Part shown: positions 32,986 through 45,500 of the stretch, piece after piece
How positions within the stretch are numbered: the first letter of the stretch is position 1
Layout of the letters: each line of letters starts with the position of its first letter
Assembly (NCBI GenBank): GCA_950295325.1
Contig: OX485808.1
Span: 2,422,501 to 2,486,500 of the forward strand
Origin: Polytrichum commune
Lineage: Eukaryota > Streptophyta > Polytrichopsida > Polytrichales > Polytrichaceae
Length of the DNA: 64,000 bases
Direction: 5' to 3'
Position numbers and translations under genes: made by a program
Notes under the pieces: model-generated
Seen by the model: the letters and a program-made list of their open reading frames with translations, nothing else
What the model was told of the DNA's origin: nothing
The model's database searches: none

Positions 32986-34037
32986 TTGGGCCTCCCAGCG
33001 CCGGTTGTTCGGGCCGTACTGTACGGACTGCAGGGATGGGTACAGGGCCCCGCAAATATGGTGCCGCTGCAATGCTCCATGCATATGGAACGGCACATTG
33101 AACAGCGCCTCTTCGATCAGGTGTTTCTTGTTGTGTAGGACCGAACCTTGTGAAATTGATCCCTGGAAGGGATAGAAAGAAGAATGTTGTGGTGTTGTGC
33201 TCCCTGGCACAAAGGGCGACAAAAGAGGGTTCGAGTGTGCTCCTTCCAGGCTTATATAGTCGGGTGTAGCAGAATTGGTGGGAGAATAGTGCCCTAATCC
33301 AATTTTGAAGGTTCCCTCCCTTTCGTTTTAGGCCGTCACAGATCCGTATGCGGACGGCTTTTGATGCCTTTGGGTGGGTTTTTACATGCACCTTGATACA
33401 ATTGTGTTAGTGGGATTGTTTTGCATTATTTTCGGCATGATGTGTTTAAGCCAATCCGGTCCACCCCCAATCCTGTAATGATAGTTAGCACATCGCCCAC
33501 TCTTGGGCATCACTACTATGAGCGCGTACTACCCGCTGGTACGCCTTTGGATCCAAGTTTGATTGATGAGATGAAAACACGCCAGAATGTGGTCCTATCA
33601 ACAGGTACCCTCAGCCCACCACTTCCATCGCACTTGTGGCATCACACCCTGCTATTGAGGCGCGTACAACGTTGAGGTACTCACAAGCGCTCATTGTCGT
33701 TGCAACCTACATTTGTGCACCGGCTTCAAGGTTGAAGATATTTGCACCCCTAGACCTTGAATCTCTTGAAAAGAAATGGATGTCCCCAACATGTCATAAC
33801 AATTACAATTAAATCATCGGCCCTCATCCCAACGTATCTATGTATGCTTGTAGTATTGCAGATAAATTGCCATGCTCCCAATGCTATCGGAGTGGTTTAT
33901 GGCACCCCGATGAGTTCTCCTTCCGAAATTCATATTAACTATTTCAATATTAATCCAAAATTAATTATTATGTGGGTGGGTCCAATTTCCAATTACAATG
34001 TGCTTTGCACATCTCTCAACATTGACATAATGTCTTA

Positions 34038-34326
34038 ATAACTTCCCAAGAGGTTAGTAACTTCCCAACTTCCCAATAGAGGTTACTAGTAACTTCCCAA
34101 TAGAGATTAATAACTTCCCAATAGAGGTTAGTAACTTCCCAATAGAGATTAGTAACTTCCCAATAGAGGTTAGTAACTTCCCAATAGAGATTAGTAACTT
34201 CCCAACTTCCCAATAGAGGTTACTAGTAACTTCTCAATAGAGATTAGTAACTTCCCAATAGAGGTTAGTAACTTCCCAATAGAGATTAGTAACTTCCCAA
34301 CAGAGGTTAGTAACTTCCCAATAGAA
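34038..34326. repeat. tandem array of about 21-bp units
   Basis: About thirteen head-to-tail units of TAGTAACTTCCCAATAGAG with alternating AGAGGTT and AGAGATT variants and two longer interruptions. The minus-strand ORF across it (YWEVTNL repeats) is an artefact. Confidence 0.9.
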
Positions 34327-34582
34327 GCAAATTAGGAAGGGGCTTATTAACCCCATTATAGTAACCCCATTGGGCTTATGGGGTTCAACAATTCATAAAT
34401 TAAATTGGAAGAATTTGAAATTTGCGCCTCCAACTTCATCTGAGGATGCCGTCTCGAATTGACCCTAGACCCTTCTACCCTATTTAACAATTAGTCCAAT
34501 ACCCTAAATGAAAGGTGAAAAGTGCATGTGTGGGTTAATATTAGTGAAGATTGAGTAGCCTCTGGAGGCCCATCAGCCTACT

Positions 34583-34611
34583 TAAACCCTAAACCCTAAA
34601 CCCTAAACCCT
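34583..34611 (-). repeat. interstitial telomere-like CCCTAAA repeats
   Basis: About four consecutive CCCTAAA units. A TTTAGGG block in the opposite orientation follows 1.25 kb to the right. Confidence 0.85.
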
Positions 34612-35862
34612 ATACTCGAAGTACCACTTTGGTTTGCATTTGAAGCAAATAATGAATGGGCTACCATGATACAAAACCAATCCCAAATATATTTGATATT
34701 CATATTAAGTGCTATGTCTGAATCGGTTGCTTCCACCATTGGTCACACTTTTTACATTATTTTGTTAGGTCCAATAGCTAAGTCATAGTCTAAGAACTCT
34801 AAAATGATTTGAATCAGCTGATCAAACTAGTCAATTTAAAGCGTTGTCTACATTTGAGCACGTCGTAAGTTAATCTCATCCTAACACGTGTTCATTTAGT
34901 GTTCCCTCATAACTGCACGTATTACAAGCATACAACTCTTGGACAATTGATCTGCGTTAGTGACAAATATAGGTGTTTAATTAAGAAGCGCGAACATAAG
35001 GCCCTCAAACCTTAATCACCATGTGTCCAAGTGTCTTCGTGGCAATAATGCATCCAAATAAATGCATGGCTTGGACCCTGTAGGAAGCAGTTACAACACT
35101 GGCCATTCCCGCAAATTCCTGTGAGCATGCCACGTGTCACATATCTTCACATCATGTCTTCAAAAGTTCACGCCCAAGCAGTTGCTCTTGCAATGGTCGG
35201 AGTCAATTGTTGAAAGTGCCTATATTGTTCGTAATTGGGAGTTCACCCATTGGATCTCCCCTTTATGACCTCTCCACTTTCCTTCCATCCACACTCATAA
35301 CCTTAGTACGTGTAATTAGGTTGCCTTCGCAAATGGGTAAAGTTGTGTTGCCTCTTACATCGCCTCTTTACGCAAGCAACTTTCCATAGGTCAAACTCGG
35401 ATCAAAAACCTTATATTAAGTTTTTTGGTTCATTCCTATCACAATTAAAGTCCATACAAAATTTGTGTATTTTGTTGTACTGGTAATAAATAATCAAGTA
35501 ATGTGACATGCCAATAGATTAGTGCAAGACTACCTAATTGCCAATATTGGTGTAGGTAGATTCATTGGCATTTATTTGAGCTACTAGTCTAAGAGACAAA
35601 TTGAATCCAAACTTAAGTTAGAGTTAGAGCAAACCAAGAGCTACCTCAATTGATGGAAACAGGGATTTGAGTATATTTGGATTATGCATTAATTTTGGAC
35701 AACACAACTGCCTAGTAGTATATGGCGTGCACTAGATTGGAAAACTACATGAAATTAATATAATGGTGGTTGGCAAATATGGCATACATTGTCAAACATT
35801 TGAAGTTGTCACTGATTGTTGTGTTGTCACTCCCACTCCAGTGCGCAATAATTGTGAACTTT

Positions 35863-35893
35863 TTAGGGTTTAGGGTTTAGGGTTTGGGGTTTA
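35863..35893 (+). repeat. interstitial telomere-like TTTAGGG repeats
   Basis: About three and a half TTTAGGG units, one with TTTGGGG. Together with 34,583-34,611 it forms a convergent inverted pair; the outer flanks are also loosely similar when inverted (GGCCCA...CTTAACCC). Confidence 0.85.
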
Positions 35894-36650
35894 TGGGTTA
35901 AGTTATTTAGTGGGCTCCAATCTGCCTTTGAAATCCAATGAGCTCAGTTATGTGCAAAATGCAAGGGTGGCCATTACGAATGGAACGGTCATTTGAAGCT
36001 CCAATGTGGTGTTTTGAAAAATGGGGTAACGTTATGGTCACTAACCTTTCACCATTTAAACTAGTGATCAATCTTGGGTCAAGTAACATAGTGACATTTC
36101 AAACATATTGGCATAAATATGCTTACAATTCAACCTACAAGCCTCAACCCTCCATCCTAAACATGCACTCTAAAAACTAAAACTCTATGCCTGAACCCCA
36201 AGTTCTAAACGTTACCCCTAGACAATGAGTTTAATATCTAGCCGACGTTGAATGAATCATATCATCGTGACGAAGGCCACAAACCTATGCATTGGGGAGT
36301 CAAGTGTTCCACATGTTGATGGATGAGAGTAAACTTGTCAAAGCATAATTATTATACCCATAAGAAGTTTACACATTTGGTATGACACTAGTCGTATAAC
36401 TAGTGTTAGACATAAATGTGCCACCACCCTCCCTACGACCATGCACCTTCTCTTATCTTTGTTAAGAAATTTTCACATCCTTACTAACACTAAATTTGGG
36501 CATGTGACTTACCATAGTCCAAGTTTAGTGTTTGAGTTCACAATGAATGTTACTTACTTTCATCTAGGGTTACTAATATTTAGTGTATGCGTTCGTATTT
36601 TGTGTATCTAACACTAAATATCACTAGAGTGGGTTGGGACATATATGCAC

Positions 36651-36794
36651 CACTATAGTTAACTAATCATTAATAGGTCAATGATCATGCACAAATAATA
36701 TCATCGTGAACTAAACCTTAAAGGTCAGCAATCATGCACCACTATAGTTAACTAATCATTAATAGGTTAGTGATCAAGCACCACTATAGTTAAC
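36651..36794 (+). repeat. ACTATAGTTAAC motif, three copies
   Basis: GTTAAC starts at 36,658, 36,747 and 36,789, each preceded by CACTATA; two of them are embedded in a longer direct repeat ending AATCATTAATAGGT. Confidence 0.8.
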
Positions 36795-38096
36795 TAGGTT
36801 CTGAGAGGATTGTTTATTGCGCACCACTATTCACCACTTAGTGTAGTTAGTGGCGTTGTAGTTGCCACTATTATTTAGTGGTAGAAGGTCTCGAATACTT
36901 GCCAGCAGATTGCCTACTAGTAGGCTTATGAAAGTGCACAATATTAATATCGGATGGAGGGCTAACCCTTGCGACACCCACTTTCACCATATGTTATAAT
37001 CAACACAACAATAACATAACATCTGTTATGTTATTATAACCAACAGACAACCTTAAAGTTTACCACCTTGCAATAAAGAAGTTCAACCCAAGTTAACTTA
37101 TGCGTAGTACAATGAACACACGACATCCTTACACCGTCGCGTAGGCCTAAGGTATAGACACCCATAACCGATAACGCACCCATCACCGACAAGTAGACCT
37201 ATGCATGAACGCGCATGGCTTAAATTAGCAGAAGTCGATGTTTTTATATTATAAACGTGAGGACCATATGACTTCGTGGAGGGGAAGTTGTCGAAATAGT
37301 TGTTGTCGGTCATGGGTGAAGCTATATGTTGGTTATGGACTCTAACCAACTTTCATGTTTGCAAAATTTGTAGTAATTCTAACTTTACTTAATCAATTTT
37401 GAAAAAAAGCTCGACATTCATCATGGACATTATTTTCCTACGCAGAAAAATTAACTCCTTCTTGATAACCGAAGATATGCTATGCTGAAATTCTTAAGTT
37501 ATCGGTTATAGGTATAATATGTACCTTAACTTAAATTTAGGGGAAATCTAGATATATTTAAAGATCCTACTACAGGCCACCGGTCCCTCTATAAATGTCC
37601 GTGAAGGATAGAAGATTTCAAGAGTGATTTAGATTGTGAATTTCTTACATCTTTCTACTACTGCTTTCTTGTTGTCCTCGAGATTATCATTGATACATTC
37701 TATTAACCTTGATAATGTCACCCTTGGTAATAGAACACCTTAAAGTTTGAAACCGATTTTCTTAGTGTAAAACTCCCTTGTTATTATCCCTATCATCCTA
37801 GACAATGCCACTATCCAAAATCCAAAATACATCCAAAATACTCCAAAATACTCGAAAATCCGTAGTGTGAACGTTATAATATCAATTATGGATGGATTGT
37901 ATGTGATGGTTGGATGGACAGATTGTAATAGCCAAAAGGGTCATGAGCCGCCCCCTGTGATAATGCAATGCTATTCACATGGTCATGAGCCGCCCATGTG
38001 CACCAACTTTGAACGGTGTTGTCTATACACGGCACTCAAAGGTGTTGTATGGGACGGCACTGTCAAGACTTCAGACCTTAAACAACTGCCAAAATA

Positions 38097-38700
38097 ACTA
38101 GAGTTAACTAGAGTTTTTTCAAGACATTAGAAAACAACTATAGTTAACTAGGAAATTTTCAAACCAATTTGAAGAACAACTATAGTTAACTAGAAATATT
38201 TAAGACCATATTAAAAAACAACTATAGTTAACTAGAAAAAAATTCAACCAACTACAACTTGAGAGTTCCAAAAAATGTAAGGAGTCAACCAACAAGTTAT
38301 TTCATTTTTGAATTAACGTATATTACATAACTTCTATAATAGACCTTATGTTTGTCACCCATGAAGGCCCATCCCAAGAAGGACTAGAACCCATTATACT
38401 CTAAGTAACTTAGACATAATGAAGTCATCATCATGATGCTCATTGGGTGTTGATTGAGTGCGGATCACAACTGGAATCAAGTCCCAAATTTAAATTTTGA
38501 ATAAAAGAGAAGGAAAATATATAGATGCTATGATCTGTCATGGTACTACACTACAGGTTGTGCCCAACTTTAGTTAACTAGATATAACTATAGTTAACTA
38601 GATTTTTTGGCATACCAAAATCAAAACAACTATAGTTAACTACATTTTTTGGCAGGTCAAATCACAAACAACTATAGTTACGAAAGGCAACTAGTTAACT
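38097..38700 (+). repeat. ACTATAGTTAAC motif arrays, about 42-bp period
   Basis: GTTAAC starts at 38,103, 38,143, 38,185, 38,227 and again at 38,573, 38,593, 38,635, 38,694, with a degenerate GTTACG at 38,677. The symmetric context AACTATAGTT/AGTTAACT recurs while the intervening A/T-rich sequence differs. No coding frame. Confidence 0.85.
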
Positions 38701-40942
38701 GATAGTTGAATTAGTTGGTTAGTTGTCCAAGGTCTGCAAGACTTCTCGGCCTCTAATATGCATCCCACCTTCCGTCACATGTGTTCACCTAATATGTGTC
38801 TATGAGGGTTTCGGCTTGTGTGAAGTAATTTGGGATGTTAGTTAAGTTCTACGGTTAGGTGAGCTGGTCTAGGTACAGAGTAAGTGTCGACTTAAGCTAA
38901 ATTAGTTCAATTGGTTTGCAGTGCAGGTGTTATTCGTTGTGTTGTTGTTTTTGTTGTTGTTGCTACATTGGAAGCTAGTGATTCCATGGAAGAAGACCCA
39001 TTGATTGTTGATAGCAGTCACTGTGATGACGAGTCTAAAGTAGTATAGCTAAGCGATCATGCACAAAAATATGCTAAAGATGTTTTGAATTTTATGGTTA
39101 GCCAAGGTTTTCAGATTTTCAACACCCAGGAGTTGTTAGGAATGGAAAAAATCCATAACAAACTCATTAGAATTGGTGTTGGACAATAAACATCACTAAA
39201 ACAATGTGACATTAGAAGCTCCTTTGTCTCTAGTGAGAGGTCTTTACCTGGTCTCAATGACAGATTATGATGTGCTCTTGCTGTTATTCACAATTTTGAA
39301 TTAGAGTTTACATGTAAAAACATTGAAGTCTTGTATTTGTTATTTTCTTTTTTTACATTGAAATTTTATTTTGATTGTCTACCTATTTTTTTTGATAATA
39401 TCACATTATGCACAAATCTTCAGAATGTGACATTATCAAATATGACACCTTCAATGCTTATATCACACTTTATGGTGAAACGGATGCTGTGATATTATCA
39501 AGGTTAGACTGTACCAATATGTTGAAATGTCAGTACCGTTTCAATATACTCAAACATCAATGTTTCATTATTGAAATTATTATTCTATCTTTTCACCATG
39601 TGTGTTCTTTAAGTTTGGTCTCACTTATATTATAATAGTATTGAACATCGCTTAAATGATAAACATGATAATGTGCACTTTGAACAAAAATTTCAATACA
39701 TACATGAAGGGCAATTTTTGAGCTAACCCTTCATTTTGAAAGGGAAAATTTTAAGTTACCCTTCCTTATGAAATACAAGCAACCCTTCAAATTTATTCCC
39801 TGACACTAAACACCATAAACAATGTAACAATACTTATTGAATGCAGGGCCTAGTAAACAAATTAAACTTTTTAGGTTTGATCACCCCACCTTATTTTTCA
39901 CTCGGAAATTAAACTCAAGGTTTTGATGATGATTTCAAGACAAAATTGCTCAGAAAAGAAATATTTGGACTACAAGGGAGCGCTAAATTGTCGTCCAAAG
40001 TATTCCAATGTGCTACTCTCACTGTCATAATGTAGATTTTTCAATTAATATTTTTGCTTAAACATGTTACTTATGTTGATGAATTGTATCATATGGGCAA
40101 TTAGTAGGCTAGCCTTGACACTTTGAGACCCCGCCGGCATCTAGTTTAGGCCCTTCGCACATTGTGCACTTGACACTAAACATCATAAACGGTGTAGTAC
40201 CTTCTTACATGTGGTGAAATATATATGTATATGAATATGTATGTGTATATGTATAATTTTTGAGCTGCATATATATAGGTCCATTCAACTGAATCGTTTT
40301 TGAGAGTAGAGATTATCAACGTTTCAATACATAGTACACTCTTTTAAACGTGTCTTCTTGATGTTTGCTCTTTGATCCTCACTGAACCCCATACCATTCA
40401 AATATAGGGGTTTCGGTTTATGTACCAGCCAAGCGGTGGCGGTGGCCGTATCATATCTAAATTGAACCATTGTGATGGAATCAAGCCATTTGGACGAAAG
40501 CTCATTTGGTAAGTTAAGTGAATCATAAGTGAAAGCACCAACTAACATCATACAGTTTGCAATCAATACCCTCTACAGTTAGTAGGAAGTACCCTTCCTA
40601 CTAACCCACACCCTCCTTAATGAGAACGGGTGAAACTACACCCTAGCCTACTCGTCCGCCCATCATGGTCCGGCGTCTAGGATCTGGGCCGTCCATTATT
40701 GACGGCACAATCCTGACCATCGGCACTTGGGCGAAGGGACGTGGCCGTTCCCAATCTTGGGTCCAGAATGACCTCCCCCGCTCAACACTTTCATTGTGTT
40801 TTCTCCTCTTCGATCCTAGTGTTTTCTCCTCTTGGTTCTTCCGTTGCAATATTGTGCACCCTCTCCCTCTCCGCACCCGGCTCCAAGTGTATTATGCATT
40901 TGCCTTCGTCTATGCTCCTTGCTTCATTGAAATTGCTGATCT

Positions 40943-41122
40943 AGTATGCACCTTGCACCTTGCTTCACTGCCATCCGGTTGATCTCTTCTAGTATGCACC
41001 TTGTTTCATTGAAATCTGGTTGATATCTTGTAGTATGCACCTGGTTCACTCCAATCTGGTTGATATCTTGTAGTATGCACCTGGTTCACTCCAATGTGGT
41101 TGAGCTCTGCCTCTAGTATGCA
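40943..41122 (+). repeat. tandem AGTATGCACCT repeats, about 41 bp
   Basis: AGTATGCAC starts near 40,943, 40,991, 41,032, 41,072 and 41,114, with shared CTCCAATCTGGTTGATATC between the middle units. It lies about 0.9 kb upstream of palindrome cluster B. Confidence 0.75.
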
Positions 41123-41948
41123 CATTGCTCAACAATCTGCATCTTCCTTTTTTCAATTCACAATCTGCATCATATCTCCCTTTTCGCACATTCCTCCACC
41201 CTCCTGAAGTGCCATCCACACCTGGGATCCACTCAGTATATCACAAAGAGCATCCTGGTTATGTTTATTTCATTGAATGCATTTTGCTTGACGTTTTTCT
41301 ATACATTAGGCACCCTGAATTCTTATTAAGAAATCTTCTTTTGTTTGTTCCATCTCCATGGATTCGGGATGTTCACCCTGATACTCTTGATTTCTAAAGA
41401 GTATGCACCTGGAGCCTCCAAGTGTATTAAGTCAATTTTCGTGTTCCACATTGTTTGTTTGCTATGCTTCATTGAAATCTTCACCCCCAGCATCCTAAAT
41501 TTGTTCAGTGCAATCGGCATCTTGAATTTTCCTTCGATATGCTCACTTTTTGAGGTATTTACAACTGGAACCTAATCACATTCTGGTTTTTCTTTTTCAA
41601 TCCAGGCCCCTGAATCCTTGCAGCATAAGCATTCAGATTAGCCATATTCCTGTACACAATATTAAATAACCTCCATCTTGATCCATGTAGCAAGACATGG
41701 TATTGGTTTCTACAGTAATCAGAACTTATGTAAAATCCCCACTCCTGCTCTTATTGTTGATTCCAAGTGAAGGTCGTGCAAGCAGAGACTGAGTAGCAAA
41801 TATACATCCATACTCTTCACACATCAGGTACACTTCCCGGCTTGCATTGAATGTCAAAGACATAGAAATAAGAAGTATATTTCAAGATATAGTGGTGGGA
41901 AATATCCCCGTTCACACCTGACTGTACGGACACTCTTCAGGGTTGGAG

Positions 41949-42428
41949 GCGCTGGGCCACTTTCACTCGATCGAGTGAAAGTGGCCCAGCGCTGGCGTGC
42001 TGGCTGCCTGAGCCATGGCTGGCCACTGGCCACTTTCACTCGATCGAGTGAAAGTGGCCCAGCGCTGGCGTGCTGGCTGCCTGAGCCATGGCTGGCCACT
42101 GGCCACTTTCACTCGATCGAGTGAAAGTGGCCCAGCGCTGGCGTGCTGGCTGCCTGAGCCATGGCTGGCCACTGGCCACTTTCACTCGATCGAGTGAAAG
42201 TGGCCCAGCGCTGGCGTGCTGGCTGCCTGAGAGCCATGGCTGGCCACTGGCCACTTTCACTCGATCGAGTGAAAGTGGCCCAGCGCTGGCGTGCTGGCTG
42301 CCTGAGAGCCATGGCTGGCCACGGTCCACTTTCACTCGATCGAGTGAAAGTGGACCAGCGCTCGCGTGCTGACTGCCTGCTTGTGCCATGGACAACCATG
42401 GCTCACTTTCACTCGATCGAGTGAAAGC
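41949..42428. repeat. palindrome cluster B (7 copies, 73-77-bp period)
   Basis: Core centres at 41,970, 42,043, 42,116, 42,189, 42,264, 42,339 and 42,416. The first is a perfect 44-bp palindrome, the sixth 34 bp, the last 22 bp. The spacers are near-identical (CAGCGCTGGCGTGCTGGCTG...CATGGCTGGCCACT). The cluster ends 72 bp before the composite-gene ATG, and a splice acceptor (CATACCATTGCAG) lies between, so it may sit in a 5'-UTR intron. Overlapping ORFs here on both strands (repeating FHSIE/LSLDRVKV) are artefacts of the repeat. Confidence 0.95.
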
Positions 42429-42500
42429 ATTAATGTTGAGTTGAGTGATGCATTAATGTGGCTTGAAGATTAACTTATTTCACATACCATTGCAGGAGGC

Positions 42501-45500
42501 ATGGACAAAGTTGTTTTCTGGACAGATATAGTTGGAGTCAAACAAACAGGACCAACTGCTCAATGGGTAATTAGAGACTCTCATTTGCAGAAGTGGTCGC
42601 TGGCCATTAACAAGAGAAACAAATCTTCAGGGTACGAGCTTATATTTACGTACAAGGTAAACAATAGTTGGATTCCGAACCCTGGAAATCCAATTACCAT
42701 CGCTCATGTGGGAGCGAGGGACAGGCTAGAGGTTTCGGTTATGGAGGGGGTGGAAGAGAGAATTTTATCAATTGATTGCAAGAAGCATACATTTCTCTTG
42801 GTGCCATTTTATGAGTCCATGGCCTCATTCCCTTCGAAGGAGAAGGAAGAGATAGAGAAGGTGATGTCATCTGGAATATCCAAAAGAGCCATAAACTTTG
42901 TGTTGGAGACACTGGAAGACATCAACAGTAGAGAGGCAGCTACACGGGAAGAATCAAGGCAGCAAAAGAAGAAGCAAGCCGAGGTTATACTGAAATCCAA
43001 GGCCGATGAAGGTGGCAGCTCTATTGGACAACAGCCGAAGGCAAAGAAGGGGAAAAAACCTGAAGAGCTAACCGCATCACTGGAGACGGAGAGAAGGAAG
43101 CCTCACGAGGTGGTGCCCCACGTTTCTACAGATTCTCAGAACACGGAGAGGGATGCTGGGGATGCCGGGAGTGGAAGGAAAAAGAAAGCAAAGAGGGCTT
43201 TGTCACCCGAGAAGAAATCAAAGCAAAAGAAAATGAAGCCCGACGTTGTTATGCATGAGGAAACCCCACTGGTCTTGACTCAAGCGGAGAAGGGTCGAGT
43301 TATATCGCAAGGTCAACAACCCAGCCTTGAGGAAGCTGCTCTGGATAGGAAGAAGTTTTTGCAACTTTTTGGGCACATTTATCCATTCGGCGCAGAATCG
43401 ATATTCCGTGTACCCATCAAACAAATGAAGGGCGCAAAAGCTTATCAAGTTACGCGGCCTTTGGATCCAAGTGGGGTGAACCTCATGAAGAACTACCTTA
43501 TCCAAACCCCGCCTGCTTGGCCTCAGCACAATCTGTGTTTGATGCCGAAGTTCAAGAAAGGTGAGACATGGCAAGAAGGCATGACATGGGATGACATCAA
43601 GAACATGCAATTCGCCATAATCAATGGGCAACATACTGTAGCCGCATCTACGGAAATAATTGCTCATCGAGATACCGATCCGAAGCTCAAGGAGAAGTTA
43701 AAGGTGTGGCCCTGCACAATTGTGTGGACAGAGGATCCGAGCATGACCGTCAGGCTTTCATATACATTGAACAATTCGAACTCGTTCAACAAGTTCACAC
43801 CGACATGGACTACACAAATTCTGTATTGTCGCAGGGTTTGGGTGAAGTTGAACAAGCCCGAAAAGCAGCGTGCGAACGCCTCTGAGGCTACACAGGACCC
43901 TGAGAAAACATTGGCTTGGAAGGTATGTTACTCTGCTCCCTTAATTCATCAGACCTCAAGTGTTGACATGACCTCACACCACTTTCACTCGATCGAGTGA
44001 AAGTGGTGAGGCGCACCTAAAGTGTTGACATGGCCTCACACCACTTTCACTCGATCGAGTGAAAGTGGTGAGGCGCACCTCAAGTGTTGACATGGCCTCA
44101 CACCACTTTCACTCGATCGAGTGAAAGTGGTGAGGCGCACCTAAAGTGTTGACATGGCCTCACACCACTTTCACTCGATCGAGTGAAAGTGGTGAGGCGC
44201 ACCTAAAGTGTTGATCATGCAGGCATTGTAAACCATTGTATCCTAAACCAATGTATCCTATATCCATGATGTGCAGAACTTTACTACCAGCATGGAGGCA
44301 TCATTCACCGCAATCGCAAGAGGGATCACGCATAACGATCTTAAAGCGGAACTCACGTTAATTATGGCCCCTGAGGAAACATCAAGATTGTGGAAGAAAG
44401 TGTTCATGTCGCACGAGAAGGGCTTATTTATCAACCCGGACAAGCCAGGACGCACATACCTGGAGGATCATGTGGAGGCTCAACAAAAATTGCGAGCTCG
44501 CCACGAGAAGTCCAAGGCAGGAACACCCTTCGTGGAGAAACCTTTCGTGACTAAACCCCTTACAAGGGAGACATTCAAGAGTATGTCAGGACTCACAAAG
44601 CCAGACTTTCACCTGGCAGCGAGACGGCTTTTAGAAGGGAGGGGAGAGGACGACGTTCCTAGTGTCACTCTCAGGCCTTGCAAGAACAGCAATGTCGTGA
44701 CACTGAAGTCATGGTGCAATTTCCGCAAGTGGAAGAATATCTTGCTGCAGGAGTTGGATAAGCGGGATCCCAATAAAGTTGGCTTGTGGAAGAAGGATGA
44801 TGAGGGGAATGGGTTCCTGGATCGCGACGTATGGACAAAATTCAAACGGGAGCATGGAGTTACAAAGCCGAAATGGGTAAAGCTCTACCAGGTTGCGACT
44901 TCAGAGTGGTTGAACAGGAAGAGGGCGACTAACAACAAGTCCTTACCGGTACAACCGGCTTTAGACCGATTGCTTCGCGACTGGCTGCAAACAAATTTCA
45001 ACGAATGCACAGGGCAAGTGATCACGCGGTGGGTGTCACATAATGCCATTAAGAAACGATTGGTGATTCCCAAACAAGATTCCAGTGATGTTGAGTGGAT
45101 TGAGGGAAGCACCATTGCCGCGGGGTTTCTGGACTTCAGGTTCATCCCTGGATGTGTAGATGAACCAATCCCTCCTGAAGTTGTGGAGTCCTTGGTTAAA
45201 TACTTGTGCTCTCCGGAATGGACACCAGGGGTGAAATCTGTTCCAGCTTGGATGATTATCTCCGACTTGCGTAGCCATGATGCCTCGCTCGTATTCATGT
45301 CGTCGCTTATGCGCAGACATCCCAACACGTTTGTGATCGTCCCGTCGTTCTATTTCCCTTGTCCTGCAGAGGAGATAGCCGACCCCAAAGAAATAGTTGG
45401 AAAGAGGCAAACCCCTGCCCTCTACATCGACCACCTCATTGTCCCAGATAAATTTCCCAGGTGGAAGGTAATTGCATGTCCAATGCTAGCCCCGGATTCG

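Larger units (their letters stand above)
32990..41940. other. intergenic core of the giant element
   Basis: Nine kilobases between the divergent genes with no confident gene. It holds a possible TATATAA on the minus strand at 33,252-33,258 (candidate DUF7869 promoter, weak). An open stretch at 33,421-33,602 ends at an ACAG|GTACCC donor-like site and might be an exon. The tandem and symmetric arrays are listed separately, and an F1 fragment lies at about 40,330-40,435. The stretch 40,640-40,790 is GC-richer than its surroundings. The short ORFs elsewhere look random. Confidence 0.5.

Noticed and set aside
32861-33391. Minus-strand 176-aa ORF over palindrome cluster A
   Set aside because: Its C-terminal half is translation of the palindromes and no family pattern is visible; such repeats are open in several frames by symmetry.
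34016-34213. ORF with repeated YWEVTNL
   Set aside because: Translation of the 21-bp tandem array, whose length is a multiple of three.
34583-35893. True chromosome end
   Set aside because: Only three to four telomere units on each side, facing inward, with ordinary sequence beyond.
40665-40982. 105-aa plus-strand ORF upstream of the composite gene
   Set aside because: No motif and no splice-compatible link to the ATG at 42,501; may be leader sequence only.
41854-42424. Overlapping ORFs on both strands with FHSIE and LSLDRVKV repeats
   Set aside because: Same artefact: the palindrome reads alike on both strands and the period is often a multiple of three.
41949-44194. Palindrome arrays as a CRISPR array
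   Set aside because: Spacers are identical within each cluster, repeats are perfect palindromes, and the context is a plant nuclear gene.
43977-44194. Cluster C as coding continuation of exon 1
   Set aside because: A strong donor (AAG|GTATGT) precedes it and a GTGCAG acceptor follows in phase; the read-through soon stops.
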